This document shows positions 43,372-52,677 of a stretch of 64,000 nucleotides of DNA, one piece after another. Under the pieces are notes generated by a model, which saw only the letters and a program-made list of their open reading frames with translations, ran no database searches and had not been told where the DNA came from. The first letter of the stretch is position 1; every line of letters begins with the position of its first letter. Position numbers and translations under genes: made by a program. This DNA comes from Microbacterium sp. AZCO. GTDB lineage: Bacteria > Actinomycetota > Actinomycetes > Actinomycetales > Microbacteriaceae. Location of the stretch: assembly GCF_039614715.1 (NCBI RefSeq), contig NZ_CP154857.1, positions 3,410,001 through 3,474,000 of the forward strand, written 5' to 3'.

Positions 43372-43399
43372 TTAGGACGACCTTACCTTGAGCTAGCAT
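43372..43399 (+). promoter_or_regulatory. DtxR/IdeR-like iron box and -10 of heme oxygenase
   Basis: TTAGGACGACCTTACCTTG at 43372-43390 matches 12 of 19 positions of the DtxR consensus as I recall it. TAGCAT at 43394-43399 is the -10 box, 6 nt before ATG. Overlap of the box with the promoter suits Fe-dependent repression. The distance to DUF2470 upstream is 12 bp. Confidence 0.6.
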
Positions 43400-43405
43400 G
43401 AAGGT

Positions 43406-44059
43406 ATGGTCGACCCGATCCCGTTCTCCACAGCGCTGCGCGAGCGCTCCAGCTCCGCCCACTCCACGAGCGAGCACGCAGGCTTCATGGCCGACCTCAT
43501 CAAGGGAGAGGGAACGCGCGACGACTACATCGCCCTGGTCGCGCAGCACTGGTTCATCTACGAGGCCCTCGAGTCGGCGACGGAGCGGATGCGGCGCGAT
43601 CCTGTCGCCTCCGTCTTCATCAGCGACAAGCTGACGCGGCTCCCCGCGCTCGAGGCCGACCTCGAGTTCCTCCTCGGCCCCGACTGGCGCGAGCGCATCG
43701 CTCCCCTGCCGACGACCCGCCGCTACGTCGACCGCATCAACGCCGTCGCGGCGACCTGGGCGGGCGGTTTCGTCGCGCACCACTACACGCGCTACCTCGG
43801 CGACCTCTCGGGCGGACAGTTCATCGGCCGGCTCATGGCGCGTCGCTTCGGCTTCGAGACGAACGGCATCGGCTTCTACCTCTTCGACGAGATCGCCGAC
43901 CCGAAGGCCTTCAAGGACGTCTATCGCGATCAGCTCGACGCCGCGCCGTGGGATGCCGACGAGCAGGCCCGCGTCATCGACGAGGTGCTCCTCGCCTACC
44001 GCTACAACACCGAGCTCTTCGAAGACCTCGCCGCCGCGAAGTCGGCGAAGGTCGCCTGA
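43406..44059 (+). CDS. hmuO: Heme oxygenase
   Basis: A 217-aa helical enzyme that opens heme to biliverdin, CO and Fe2+. The proximal His is His19 in SSAHSTSEHAGF, aligned with His20 of the corynebacterial HmuO as I recall it. The distal helix reads YLGDLSGGQFIGRLMAR. Length is normal. It is expected to be iron-repressed through the DtxR-like box upstream. The stop abuts the convergent helicase stop. No heme transporter is adjacent. Confidence 0.93.
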   Translation: MVDPIPFSTALRERSSSAHSTSEHAGFMADLIKGEGTRDDYIALVAQHWFIYEALESATERMRRDPVASVFISDKLTRLPALEADLEFLLGPDWRERIAPLPTTRRYVDRINAVAATWAGGFVAHHYTRYLGDLSGGQFIGRLMARRFGFETNGIGFYLFDEIADPKAFKDVYRDQLDAAPWDADEQARVIDEVLLAYRYNTELFEDLAAAKSAKVA

Positions 44060-45445
44060 TCAGGATGCCGCGGGCCGGCGCACCGCGTTGGCCATGAACC
44101 GCCGCACGTCGGGGTCGACCTGGATGTCGCGCGGGCGCAGCGGGCGCGACAGGTAGAGCCCCTCGAGCGACGTCAGGCGCGACAGCGCGACGTACGTCTG
44201 CCCCGGCGCGAACGCGCCCGAGCCGAGGTCGATGATCGCCCGGTCGTACGTCTTGCCCTGCGACTTGTGGATCGTGACCGCCCACGCGAGACGGAGCGGG
44301 AACTGCGTGAACTCGGCGACGATGTCGCGCGAGAGCGACTTCGACCCGGGGTCGTACGAGTAGCGGAATCTCTCCCACACGGCGGGCTCGACGTCGAACT
44401 CCTGCCCCTCGACGTCGACCCGCACCGTCTCGCCCGCGATCCGGGTCACGGTGCCGATCGTGCCGTTGACCCAGCGCGGGGCGTCGCCGAACCCCGCGAC
44501 GTCGTTGCGCAGGAACATCACCTGCGCCCCGACCTTGAGCTGCAGCTCGACGTCTGCCGGGTACGCGGCATCCCCTCGCCCGAAGTCGCCGTTGATCTCG
44601 GCGTTGGCCGTCTGCTGCCGCCCGGGCAGGGCGTCCAGGTGACGGCGGTTGATGCTGGTCACGATGTCGTTGCGCGTCGCGAGCGTGATGATGGGCGTCT
44701 CGCCCTCGACCGGCTCCGGCGGCCGGCGCGCGCCGGTGTCGTTGAGCACCTGGGCGATGTCGGCGGTCACGATGCCGTGGCGCACGGCGTTGAGCATCGC
44801 CTTGAACCCGGGATCGGTCTGGCGGTGGATGTCGACGAGCTCGCGGATGTTGAGATCGGCGCCGAAGGGACCCAGCTCCGCGAAGCCCTCGAGGGAGGGC
44901 CCGTCGGCGAGCGCCGTCGGGCCGCCGTTCCACACGTGCGCGTCGAAGAACCAGAACGAGCGGTAGTGGTCGCGCACGTAGCGCAGCTCGTCGCCACGCG
45001 GCGGCACGGGCGCGAGCTGGTACGGGTCGCCGAACATCACGATCTGCACGCCGCCGAACGGCTCGCCGCGGCGGCCCCGCGCCTTGCGGAGGGCTCGGTC
45101 GATGGCGTCCATGAGATCGGCGTTGACCATCGAGATCTCGTCGATCACGAGCGTGTCGATCGCGTTGAGCAGCTTGCGCGTCGCGTCGGACTGGTCCTCG
45201 TCGTGCGATCCGATGATGCCGAGCGGGAGCTTGAAGAGCGAGTGGATCGTCTGGCCCTCGACGTTGAGCGCGGCGACCCCCGTCGGTGCGCACACCGCGA
45301 TCTGCTTCGAGGTGTTCCACGCGAGGTGCTGCAGCAGCGTCGACTTGCCCGTGCCGGCGCGACCGGTCACGAACACGTGCTCGCGGGTGTCTTCGATGAG
45401 CCGGAACAGCGCCTCCTGCTCGGTCGAGAGAGGCGGCGCGATCAC
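44060..45445 (-). CDS. Pif1/RecD-like DNA helicase
   Basis: A 461-aa superfamily 1B helicase. Walker A is FVTGRAGTGKST, Walker B is TLVIDEISMVNADLMDAID, then FGDPYQLAPV, and C-terminal motifs include VTIHKSQGKTYDRAI and YVALSRLTSLEGLYL. It probably unwinds DNA in repair or fork maintenance. GTG at 45445 has TACCAT 6 nt before it, so it is likely leaderless. PPEPVEGE near residue 250 resembles codons left by the dispersed repeat and may be an in-frame insert. Confidence 0.88.
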   Translation of the reverse strand: MIAPPLSTEQEALFRLIEDTREHVFVTGRAGTGKSTLLQHLAWNTSKQIAVCAPTGVAALNVEGQTIHSLFKLPLGIIGSHDEDQSDATRKLLNAIDTLVIDEISMVNADLMDAIDRALRKARGRRGEPFGGVQIVMFGDPYQLAPVPPRGDELRYVRDHYRSFWFFDAHVWNGGPTALADGPSLEGFAELGPFGADLNIRELVDIHRQTDPGFKAMLNAVRHGIVTADIAQVLNDTGARRPPEPVEGETPIITLATRNDIVTSINRRHLDALPGRQQTANAEINGDFGRGDAAYPADVELQLKVGAQVMFLRNDVAGFGDAPRWVNGTIGTVTRIAGETVRVDVEGQEFDVEPAVWERFRYSYDPGSKSLSRDIVAEFTQFPLRLAWAVTIHKSQGKTYDRAIIDLGSGAFAPGQTYVALSRLTSLEGLYLSRPLRPRDIQVDPDVRRFMANAVRRPAAS

Positions 45446-45569
45446 CGATTCATGGTAACGAGCGGATGCCGCGCCGCGGCGCTCCGCGACCGCACGGCGC
45501 AGCATCCACCCCCGTCACACAGCGTCCCCGTCCAGGGTTCCGCCAGGCGTCCTTTCCTAGAATTGCCGC

Positions 45570-46751
45570 ATGGACCGGGGGGTCATCGGCACCAGCCCCG
45601 AGGATGCGTCGGCGCCCTCGGACGACTCGCCGACCCCGCCGTCGTCCACAGCCCCCTCTCCTCCCCAGCTCTCGTCCGAGCCGGAGGGCGACGCAGCACC
45701 GCCCCGCCGGCCCCGACGGCGCGCGCGGCTCGGCGTCGACCTCGCCCTCCTCGGCATCGTGGGCGTCCTGCTCGTCGGGGCCGTCGGAGCCGGGGTCGCC
45801 ACCCTCTACCGGGAGTTCTACAGCCCGAGCGCCTTCGTCGATCGCTACCTCGACCTGCTCGCGAAGGGTCGCGCCGCCGACGCCCTCGGCGTGCCGGGGG
45901 TCGCGGTCGATGCGAGCGAGCTCGAGGCGGCGGGGCTCCCGGCCGCGGCATCCGATGCCCTGCTCCGCAGTGCCGCCCTCGCACCGCTCACCGACGTGCA
46001 CGTCGTCTCCGAGACGCCGCACGGCGAGCACGTCGACGTCGTCGTCGACTACAAGGCGGGCCCGTACCCCGGTCGCACGACGTTCGAGGTGGAGAGCAAC
46101 GGCATGATCGGCGTCGCGCCGACGTGGCGGTTCGCGCGAAGCCCGCTCGCCGTCGTCGACCTCACGGTGCTCGGCTCGATGAGCTTCGAGGTCAACGGCT
46201 TCCCCATCGACAAGCGTCAGGTCTCCCCCGACGGCGTCGACGCCGACCCCGTCGCGCCGATCCCCCTCCTCGTCTTCTCGCCCGGCGTCTACTCCGTCTC
46301 GGTCGACACGCCGATCTCGGCGACCCGCGGTGTCGCGGTGCTCTCCGACAGCCCGCTCGACTCGACCGATGTCGACGTGCAGGCCGAGGCGACGAAGCAG
46401 TTCTCCGACGTCGTGCAGAAGAAGGTCGAGGAGTTCCTCTCGGCCTGCGCGACGCAGGAAGTCCTCCTCCCGACGGCATGCCCCTTCGGCTACACCGTCG
46501 AGGACCGCATCGTCTCGGCGCCGCAGTGGTCGATCGCCCAGCAGCCCACGGTCGCGGTGAAACCCGACGGCGCAGCCTGGAAGATCCCCTCGACCGAGGC
46601 GGTGGCCCACATCGAGGTCGACATCCGCTCGCTCTTCGACGGCACCGTGCGCCATGTCTCCGAAGACGTCCCCTTCCTCCTCACGGGTGCCATCAGCGTC
46701 CTCCCAGACGGCTCCGCCTCCATCGTCGTCTCGGGCACCGACACGCTCTGA
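45570..46751 (+). CDS. Membrane-anchored hypothetical protein
   Basis: A 393-aa protein. About 50 Ser/Pro/Ala-rich residues ending in RRPRRRARL precede one membrane segment (about 56-78), followed by a large extracellular domain. A 2-Cys region (SACATQEVLLPTACPFGY) lies near residues 290-307. I do not recognise the family; the domain is mixed alpha/beta with repeated VDLTVLGS and VYSVSVDTPISA strands. TAGAAT lies 6 nt before ATG, so the message may be leaderless. Confidence 0.7.
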   Translation: MDRGVIGTSPEDASAPSDDSPTPPSSTAPSPPQLSSEPEGDAAPPRRPRRRARLGVDLALLGIVGVLLVGAVGAGVATLYREFYSPSAFVDRYLDLLAKGRAADALGVPGVAVDASELEAAGLPAAASDALLRSAALAPLTDVHVVSETPHGEHVDVVVDYKAGPYPGRTTFEVESNGMIGVAPTWRFARSPLAVVDLTVLGSMSFEVNGFPIDKRQVSPDGVDADPVAPIPLLVFSPGVYSVSVDTPISATRGVAVLSDSPLDSTDVDVQAEATKQFSDVVQKKVEEFLSACATQEVLLPTACPFGYTVEDRIVSAPQWSIAQQPTVAVKPDGAAWKIPSTEAVAHIEVDIRSLFDGTVRHVSEDVPFLLTGAISVLPDGSASIVVSGTDTL

Positions 46752-46850
46752 TCGAGGGATGCCTCGCCACGCGCGGGGCCGGCCGCGAGGGGCCATCCGG
46801 GGCGGATGACCCGCTCACCGCTCGCGGGCCGCAGCGAGGATGATCGAGCC

Positions 46851-48596
46851 ATGGCCACGAGGAGATCGACGCGCTGGATCCCCGGCCTCGCCGTCGCGCG
46901 GGAGTACAAGGCGGCCTGGCTGTGGCCCGATATCCGCGCCGGCATCGTCGTGACCGCGCTGCTCATCCCCGCCGGCATGGGCTACGCCGAGGTCGCGGGC
47001 CTCCCACCGGAGACGGGCCTGTACGCGACGATCGTGCCGCTCGTCGCCTACGCGATCTTCGGCCCCTCCCGCATCCTCGTGCTCGGCCCCGACTCGTCGC
47101 TCGCGCCGATCATCGCCGCCGCGATCCTGCCCCTCGCGCTCGGCGACGGGCAGCGTGCCATCGCGCTCGCGGGGCTCCTCGCGATCATGGTCGGTGCGCT
47201 GCTGCTCCTGGGCGGCGTCCTGCGGCTGGGCTTCGTGACCGACCTGCTCTCGAAGCCCATCCGCGTCGGCTACCTCAATGCGATCGCGCTGCTCGTCATC
47301 GTGTCGCAGATCCCGAAGCTTCTCGGCTTCTCCACCGACGCCGCCGGCATCTGGCCCGAGGTCGTCGCCATCGTGCAGGCGATCGGCGCGGGCGAGGTGC
47401 TCCCCCTCGCGGCCGCGTTCGGCATCCTGTCGCTCGTCGTCATCTTCATCCTGAAGTGGATCAAGTCGCCCGTCCCGGGAGTGCTCGTCGTGGTCGTCCT
47501 CTCGATGATCGTGACGGCCGTCTTCGGGCTCGTCGACCAGCTGCCGGTCGTCGGCGCGCTCCCGCAGGGCCTTCCCGCTCCCGCGCTGGAGGGACTGCAG
47601 TGGACCGACGTGGCCGCCCTCGCGGGACCCGCGGCCGGAATCGCGCTCGTCGCCTTCACCGACAGCGCCGTCCTCTCGCGCACGTTCGCCGCCCGACGCG
47701 GGGAGTCGGTGAGCGGCAGCCAGGAGATGGCGGGCATCGGGCTCGCCAACATCGCGGGCGGCGCCCTGGGCGGCTTCCCCGTCTCGGCGTCGTCGTCTCG
47801 CACCCCCGTCGCCGAGCAGGCGGGCGCGAAGTCTCAGCTCACCGGGGTCGTCGGGGCGGCGCTCATCGTCGCGTTCATCCTGCTCGTCCCGGGGCTCACC
47901 GAGTTCCTGCCGTCGGCGACCCTCGCCGCCGTCGTGATGGGCGCCGCGACGAGCCTCATCGACGTGCGTGGATTCCGGGCGCTGTGGCGCATGGACAAGG
48001 TCGACGCGTCGCTGTCGCTCGCGGCGTTCCTCGGCGTGCTCGTCTTCGGCGTCCTCGAGGGCATCGTCGTGACGATCATCCTGTCGCTCCTCGCCTTCGT
48101 GAACCGCTCCTGGCGTCCCTATCGCGCCGAGCTCGGCCGCGTGACGGGACTGCGCGGCTACCACGACCTCTCGCGCTACCCCGACGAGGGCGAGCGTCTT
48201 CCGGGCATCGTCATCGTGCGCTGGGATGCGCCGCTGTTCTTCGCGAACGGCGCCGTCTTCGACGACTGGGTGCGTTCGCGCGTCCGGGATGCCGGACCCG
48301 GCGTGCGAACCCTGATCCTCGCCGCCGAGCCCATCACCGACATCGACACCACGGCGATCGACGAGCTGGTCGAGCTCGACGACTACCTCTCGGTCCACGG
48401 CATCCGGCTCGTCATCGCCGAGATGAAGGACCCGGTGAAGGACACGCTGCGCGAGTACGGGATGTCGGGCCGCTTCACTCCGGACCGCTTCGCGCCGACG
48501 GTCGGCGCCGCCGTCGACGAGCTCACGGGTGAGCTGCGGGGCGACCTCGACGGCACCAAGTGGGACGACGACTCCGAGCCCGAGAAGCCCGCCTGA
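46851..48596 (+). CDS. SulP-family anion transporter with STAS domain
   Basis: A 581-aa membrane transporter. About a dozen hydrophobic segments begin with AGIVVTALLIPAGMGYAEVAGLPPETGLYA, a typical SulP start. A STAS domain occupies about residues 455-560 (VIVRWDAPLFFANGAVF, then ITDIDTTAIDELVEL). Family members carry sulfate, bicarbonate or dicarboxylates. I start at 46851; an upstream ATG at 46806 would add 15 residues. It is not close to the sulfur operon, so sulfate transport is only one option. Confidence 0.9.
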   Translation: MATRRSTRWIPGLAVAREYKAAWLWPDIRAGIVVTALLIPAGMGYAEVAGLPPETGLYATIVPLVAYAIFGPSRILVLGPDSSLAPIIAAAILPLALGDGQRAIALAGLLAIMVGALLLLGGVLRLGFVTDLLSKPIRVGYLNAIALLVIVSQIPKLLGFSTDAAGIWPEVVAIVQAIGAGEVLPLAAAFGILSLVVIFILKWIKSPVPGVLVVVVLSMIVTAVFGLVDQLPVVGALPQGLPAPALEGLQWTDVAALAGPAAGIALVAFTDSAVLSRTFAARRGESVSGSQEMAGIGLANIAGGALGGFPVSASSSRTPVAEQAGAKSQLTGVVGAALIVAFILLVPGLTEFLPSATLAAVVMGAATSLIDVRGFRALWRMDKVDASLSLAAFLGVLVFGVLEGIVVTIILSLLAFVNRSWRPYRAELGRVTGLRGYHDLSRYPDEGERLPGIVIVRWDAPLFFANGAVFDDWVRSRVRDAGPGVRTLILAAEPITDIDTTAIDELVELDDYLSVHGIRLVIAEMKDPVKDTLREYGMSGRFTPDRFAPTVGAAVDELTGELRGDLDGTKWDDDSEPEKPA

Positions 48597-48603
48597 GTCG
48601 GAG

Positions 48604-50583
48604 TCAGCGTCCGGCGGTGCGGGCGTCCCGCTCGGCGAGCTCGGCGAGCCGCTGGTTGTACGCCTCGAGCTCGGCATCCCCCGAGCGATCCACCGCGCGG
48701 TCGCGGCGACGCTGCTGGCGGTCGTCGGAGCGGCTCCACTGGATCGCGACCGTGATCGCGAGGATGAGCGTCGGGATCTCGCCGATCGACCACGCCACGC
48801 CGCCGCCGACGTACTGATCCTGCAGCGGCGTCGCACCCCACGTGCGGCCCATCGCCCCGAACCACTCCGACACCATGAGCCCCGTCTGCATCATCAGGAC
48901 GATGCCGAAGAAGGCGTGCATCGCCATGATGCCGATGAGCAGCAGCAGACGCCCCGGGTACGGAAGGCGGTACGGAACGGGGTCGACGCCGATGAGCGAC
49001 AGCGCGAAGAGGTATCCCGTGATGAGGAAGTGCGCGACCATCCACTCGTGGCCGAGGTGGTCGTAGAGCGACCAGCGGAAGAGGTCGGTGAAGTAGAAGA
49101 GCCACAGCGAGCCCATGAAGAGCGCGGCCGCGACGAAGGGATGCGTCAGCACCCGCGCGACGGGCGAGTGCACAGCCCAGAGGATCCATTCCCGTCCGCC
49201 GCGCGTGCCGTCCTCGCGCTTGCGGATGGCCCGCGCCGCGAGGGTCACCGGCGCGCCGGCGACCAGGAGCAGCGGGATCGCCATCGACAGCAGCATGTGC
49301 CCGACCATGTGCACGCTGAACAGGTAGTCCTGGTACGCGTTGACCGGGCCGCAGGTCACCCAGAAGAGCAGCGCGAGCCCCAGCACCCACAGGATCGTGC
49401 GGTGCACGGGCCAGCGGTCGCCGCGCCGCGCGAGCCGCCACACGCCGGCGAGGTAGAAGAAGATGCCGAAGCCCGCCGCGAAGGCCCAGACGAGGTCGAT
49501 GTCCCAGGACGTGAGCCAGCGCTCGATCGTCAGCTCGGGCGGCAGGGGCGCGCCGGTGAGGATCTCGGCGGGTGTGCGGATCTCCGGCAGCGCAGAATTC
49601 GTCGGCGGAGGGGTGCGGGCGAGTGCGGCCGCGGCCCCGCTCGCGAGTCCCATGAAGGCGAGCTCCAGCGCGATGAGCGACCAGAAGCGGCGGCTCGCGG
49701 CATCCTCCCCCAGACGCGCGATGGAGCGCCGGCGGTAGAGCGCGCCCAGGACGCCGATCGCGAGCAGCGCCACGACCTTCACCAGGAGGATCACGCCGTA
49801 CGGGCTCGCGAGGTTCGACCACGCACCCACCCCGATGACGGCGCGCGCGGTGCCCGAGATGGCGACGACGACGAACGCCGCCAGTGCGATGCTCGAGTAG
49901 CGCCCCATGGCGGTCGCGATGCCGTCACGGTTCACGAGCGGCCGGATGACGACGAGCAGCACGAGCCCGCCCAGCCACACGGCGGCGCCGATCATGTGCA
50001 GCACGAGCGCCATGACGGCGGCGTTGTGGTTGGCCTCCTCGCCCGAGTGGCCCTGCGTCCCCATCGGCACGAGCGCGGCGATCGCCAGGATCGCGACGAA
50101 GAAGGTCGCCGTCCACCCGCGCACCGCGAACGCGAGCACTGTCAGCGCCGCGCCGGCGATCGTCGTGATGAGCCATGTGCGGCCGAGCTCGGTGTCGACG
50201 AGGAATCGCCCGAGCTGGGCGCCGAACTCCGGCGCTGCGCTGACCTCGGGGTTGAACGAGTCGAGGAACGTGAGGAATCCGGTGAGCGCTGCGGCGATCG
50301 TGAAGACGGCGGCGGAGATGGATGCCACGTCGAGCGCCGTGTCGAACTCGCGCTCGCCCGCCTTGAGCGCGAAGAGCGCCACGACGAGCGCGCCGACCAT
50401 GCCGGCGGCGGAGAGGTTGACGAACATCGTCGCCGCGGGCAGGCCCCAGCGCACGAAGGGCCCGGGGTCGCCGAGCACGAGCGGCGCCGCTCCCCCGCCG
50501 TACGCGAGTCCCCACACGAGCGCGACGAGCGCGACCGCGACGAGGATCACGGGCCCGGCGGCCCGCAGCGCGCGGGAGTTCAC
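48604..50583 (-). CDS. CopD-CtaG fusion, copper handling/cytochrome oxidase assembly membrane protein
   Basis: A 659-aa polytopic protein. The N-terminal half (to about 320) is CopD-like, with HSGEEANHNAAVMALVLHMIGAAVWLGG containing paired His. The C-terminal half is a caa3-type CtaG domain with FSVHMVGHMLLSMAIPLLL, DHLGHEWMVAHFLITG and MAMHAFFGIVLM. Such fusions are common in Actinobacteria and are linked to copper uptake and delivery to oxidase. GTG at 50583 has TAGGCT 6 nt before it, predicting a leaderless message. A long inverted repeat lies just upstream. Confidence 0.92.
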   Translation of the reverse strand: MNSRALRAAGPVILVAVALVALVWGLAYGGGAAPLVLGDPGPFVRWGLPAATMFVNLSAAGMVGALVVALFALKAGEREFDTALDVASISAAVFTIAAALTGFLTFLDSFNPEVSAAPEFGAQLGRFLVDTELGRTWLITTIAGAALTVLAFAVRGWTATFFVAILAIAALVPMGTQGHSGEEANHNAAVMALVLHMIGAAVWLGGLVLLVVIRPLVNRDGIATAMGRYSSIALAAFVVVAISGTARAVIGVGAWSNLASPYGVILLVKVVALLAIGVLGALYRRRSIARLGEDAASRRFWSLIALELAFMGLASGAAAALARTPPPTNSALPEIRTPAEILTGAPLPPELTIERWLTSWDIDLVWAFAAGFGIFFYLAGVWRLARRGDRWPVHRTILWVLGLALLFWVTCGPVNAYQDYLFSVHMVGHMLLSMAIPLLLVAGAPVTLAARAIRKREDGTRGGREWILWAVHSPVARVLTHPFVAAALFMGSLWLFYFTDLFRWSLYDHLGHEWMVAHFLITGYLFALSLIGVDPVPYRLPYPGRLLLLIGIMAMHAFFGIVLMMQTGLMVSEWFGAMGRTWGATPLQDQYVGGGVAWSIGEIPTLILAITVAIQWSRSDDRQQRRRDRAVDRSGDAELEAYNQRLAELAERDARTAGR

Positions 50584-50625
50584 CTGTCAAGCCTACGTGC
50601 GGCGACCTTGGAGATTCCCCTTCGG

Positions 50626-50704
50626 CCAGAGCCCGTGCTCTCACCGAGAGCCCACGTTGCGAACCGTGCGGGACATGGGCTTTCGGTCACAGCACGGGCT
50701 CTGG
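50626..50704. repeat. Long inverted repeat between the CtaG and HU genes
   Basis: The left arm (50626-50658) and right arm (50672-50704) match at about 28 of 33 positions, with a 13-nt loop. The outer 14 bp (CCAGAGCCCGTGCT) are perfect. It is distinct from the HU terminator and lies upstream of the CopD-CtaG start. It resembles a small non-autonomous element or structured RNA. Confidence 0.7.
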
Positions 50705-50733
50705 ACATCATGCGACGGGCCGCAGCACAGGAA

Positions 50734-50769
50734 GAAGGGGGGATGCCGCGGATGCGGCATCCCCCCTTC
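50734..50769 (-). terminator. Terminator of the HU gene
   Basis: GAAGGGGGGATGCCGC pairs perfectly with its inverse across loop GGAT; 16-bp stem, 11 bp after the HU stop. Confidence 0.8.
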
Positions 50770-50779
50770 TCGAAGACGC

Positions 50780-51067
50780 TTACTTGACGGCGGCCTTCAG
50801 CTTCGAGCCCGCCGTGACCTTGACGCGCTTGCCGGCGGGGATCTTGATCTCCTCGCCCGTCTGCGGGTTGCGGCCCGTGCGCGCCGACGTCTCGACCTGC
50901 TCGAACGAGATCCAGCCCGGGATCGAGACCTTGCTGCCCTTGGCGACCGCCTCCGAGACGGTGGAGAAGAGGGAGTCGAGCACGCCCGACACGGCGGACT
51001 GGCTCTGACCCGTCGCGCTGGCGATGCTCGCAACGAGTTCGGTCTTGGTGATGGACTTGTCGGCCAT
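50780..51067 (-). CDS. hup: HU-family DNA-binding protein
   Basis: A 95-aa histone-like protein. MADKSITKTELVASIASATG, then VSGVLDSLFSTVSEAVAKG and GFG-equivalent SIPGWISFEQV, and the beta-arm ARTGRNPQTGEEIKIPAG are all typical. Unlike mycobacterial HupB it has no long Lys/Ala tail. GGAGG lies 7 nt before ATG. A terminator follows. The 230-bp region upstream holds its promoter area and the end of a divergent stretch without an evident gene. Confidence 0.95.
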   Translation of the reverse strand: MADKSITKTELVASIASATGQSQSAVSGVLDSLFSTVSEAVAKGSKVSIPGWISFEQVETSARTGRNPQTGEEIKIPAGKRVKVTAGSKLKAAVK

Positions 51068-51297
51068 TGATTGTCCTCCAAGGCGGCGGAATCGCCGCCT
51101 CACATTGCTCGGACCAGAAGGCTCCTGCCTCCCGGCTGGTCGGATCGACCGCCTCGAACCTAGCCGAGAACGCCGTACTTCCGCGGATTTCCGCGGATTT
51201 TCGGACTTCTGACCGGCGTGTCGAGTGGCTGGAGTGACGAATGTGACGATTGTGACGCCTTCGAGCCGTCGTGGAAGGACAGCGACTTCGGCGCCCG

Positions 51298-52176
51298 TCA
51301 GCCGGCGCCGATCAGCCGAGCCACTTCTCCGACCCCCGCCATGAACTCGTCGAGCGCCGTCTCGTCCTCGCGCGGCTGCAGGATCACCGAGGTCGCCCCG
51401 GCCGCGAAGAACGGCTCGATCGTCCGGGCGACATCGGCCGGGTCGCCGGCGATGAGCAGGGCGGGATCGACCTCGCCGTTCCCCCGCGTGAGGTCGTCGG
51501 CGAGCTGGGCGCGCGCGGCGTCGCCGCCGAACCCGGCCGACACGAAGACGATGAGCTGGTGGGCGTCGTCTCGGCCCGCCGCCTGCCGGCCCTCGAGAGC
51601 GGTCGCGAGGGTGCGCGCGACGCGATCGGGGTTGCTGCCGGCGGGCAGCACCGTGCCGTCGGCGACCTCGCCCGTCAGGCGCACCGTCTTCGGACCCTCC
51701 CCCGCCGCGACGATCGCGGGCCGCTGCGCGGGCGGCCAGTCGAGCCGCACTCCGTCCAGCGCGACGTACCGGCCGGACGTCGTCACCTCCTCGCCCGCCA
51801 GGAGTGAGGTGAGGGCGGGCACGTATTCGCGCATCAGAGTGAGGGGCGACGCCGCGCGCGCCCCGATCTGCCCCATCCACGACTGCACGCCGTGCCCGAC
51901 GCCCGGTATGAGCCTGCCGGGGAAGAGGCGCTCGAGCGTCGCGATCTCCATCGCCGTCGCGGCGACGTTGCGCAGCGGCATGGGGGCGACGCCGATGCCG
52001 ACCCGGAGGCGCGTCGTCCACGCGAGCACCGCGGCAGCGGTCGCGAACGCCGACTCGCGGAAGCAGTCCTCCCAGAGCCATAGCTCGGGCACGCCCGATC
52101 CGTCCGCGGCACGCGCGGCGTCGCGCAGCGCCTCGGGCGGGGAGTAGGGCGTGAAGATGGCACCGAGGCGTCGCAT
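51298..52176 (-). CDS. LLM class flavin/F420-dependent oxidoreductase
   Basis: A 292-aa TIM-barrel oxidoreductase of the luciferase-like family. LRVGIGVAPMPLRNVAATAMEIATLERLFPGR and VGHGVQSWM are typical. IVAAGEGPKTVRLTGEVADGTVLPAG forms the cofactor end. ATG at 52176 has GAGGG upstream. It diverges from a DDN-like gene that may use the same deazaflavin. Substrate unknown. Confidence 0.85.
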   Translation of the reverse strand: MRRLGAIFTPYSPPEALRDAARAADGSGVPELWLWEDCFRESAFATAAAVLAWTTRLRVGIGVAPMPLRNVAATAMEIATLERLFPGRLIPGVGHGVQSWMGQIGARAASPLTLMREYVPALTSLLAGEEVTTSGRYVALDGVRLDWPPAQRPAIVAAGEGPKTVRLTGEVADGTVLPAGSNPDRVARTLATALEGRQAAGRDDAHQLIVFVSAGFGGDAARAQLADDLTRGNGEVDPALLIAGDPADVARTIEPFFAAGATSVILQPREDETALDEFMAGVGEVARLIGAG

Positions 52177-52260
52177 GCCCTCACCCTGGCACGGGCCCCC
52201 GACACCGGCATCCCGGCTCTCGATCCGCCCGCCGGATGCCGCACCTAGACTTGCCGCACC

Positions 52261-52671
52261 ATGGACAGCGACATCGCCGCGGCCCTCGCGCTCGGACCCG
52301 ACTCGACGATGACCGATCACACCGTCGACATCACGACGATCGGCGCGCGGACGGGCGAGCCGCGACGCATCGAGATCTGGTTCCACAACGTCGACGGCGA
52401 CGTCTACCTCACGGGTCTGCCGGGTCGACGCGGGTGGTACGCCAACCTGCTCGCCGACCCCCGACTCACCTTCCATCTGAAGCACGGCGTCCACGCCGAT
52501 CTTCCTGCGCGGGCGACCCCGATCACCGACCCCGCGGAGCGCGGCCGTCTCTTCGAGGCGATCATCCGGGGCATCGACGACCTCTACGTGCGGCGGGGCT
52601 CCCATCGGCGCGTCGCCGACCACGATCGCTGGCTCGCCGAGAGCCCGCTCGTGCGGGTCGTGTTCGACTGA
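52261..52671 (+). CDS. DDN-like deazaflavin-dependent nitroreductase family protein
   Basis: A 136-aa split-barrel protein of the DUF385/DDN type. TTIGARTGEPRRIEIWFH and LTGLPGRRGWYANLLADPRLTFHL are family-typical for binding F420H2. TAGACT lies 9 nt before ATG, making it another leaderless candidate. It diverges from an LLM oxidoreductase by 84 bp. Whether it uses F420, FMN or heme cannot be told. Confidence 0.85.
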   Translation: MDSDIAAALALGPDSTMTDHTVDITTIGARTGEPRRIEIWFHNVDGDVYLTGLPGRRGWYANLLADPRLTFHLKHGVHADLPARATPITDPAERGRLFEAIIRGIDDLYVRRGSHRRVADHDRWLAESPLVRVVFD

Positions 52672-52677
52672 GCCGGG

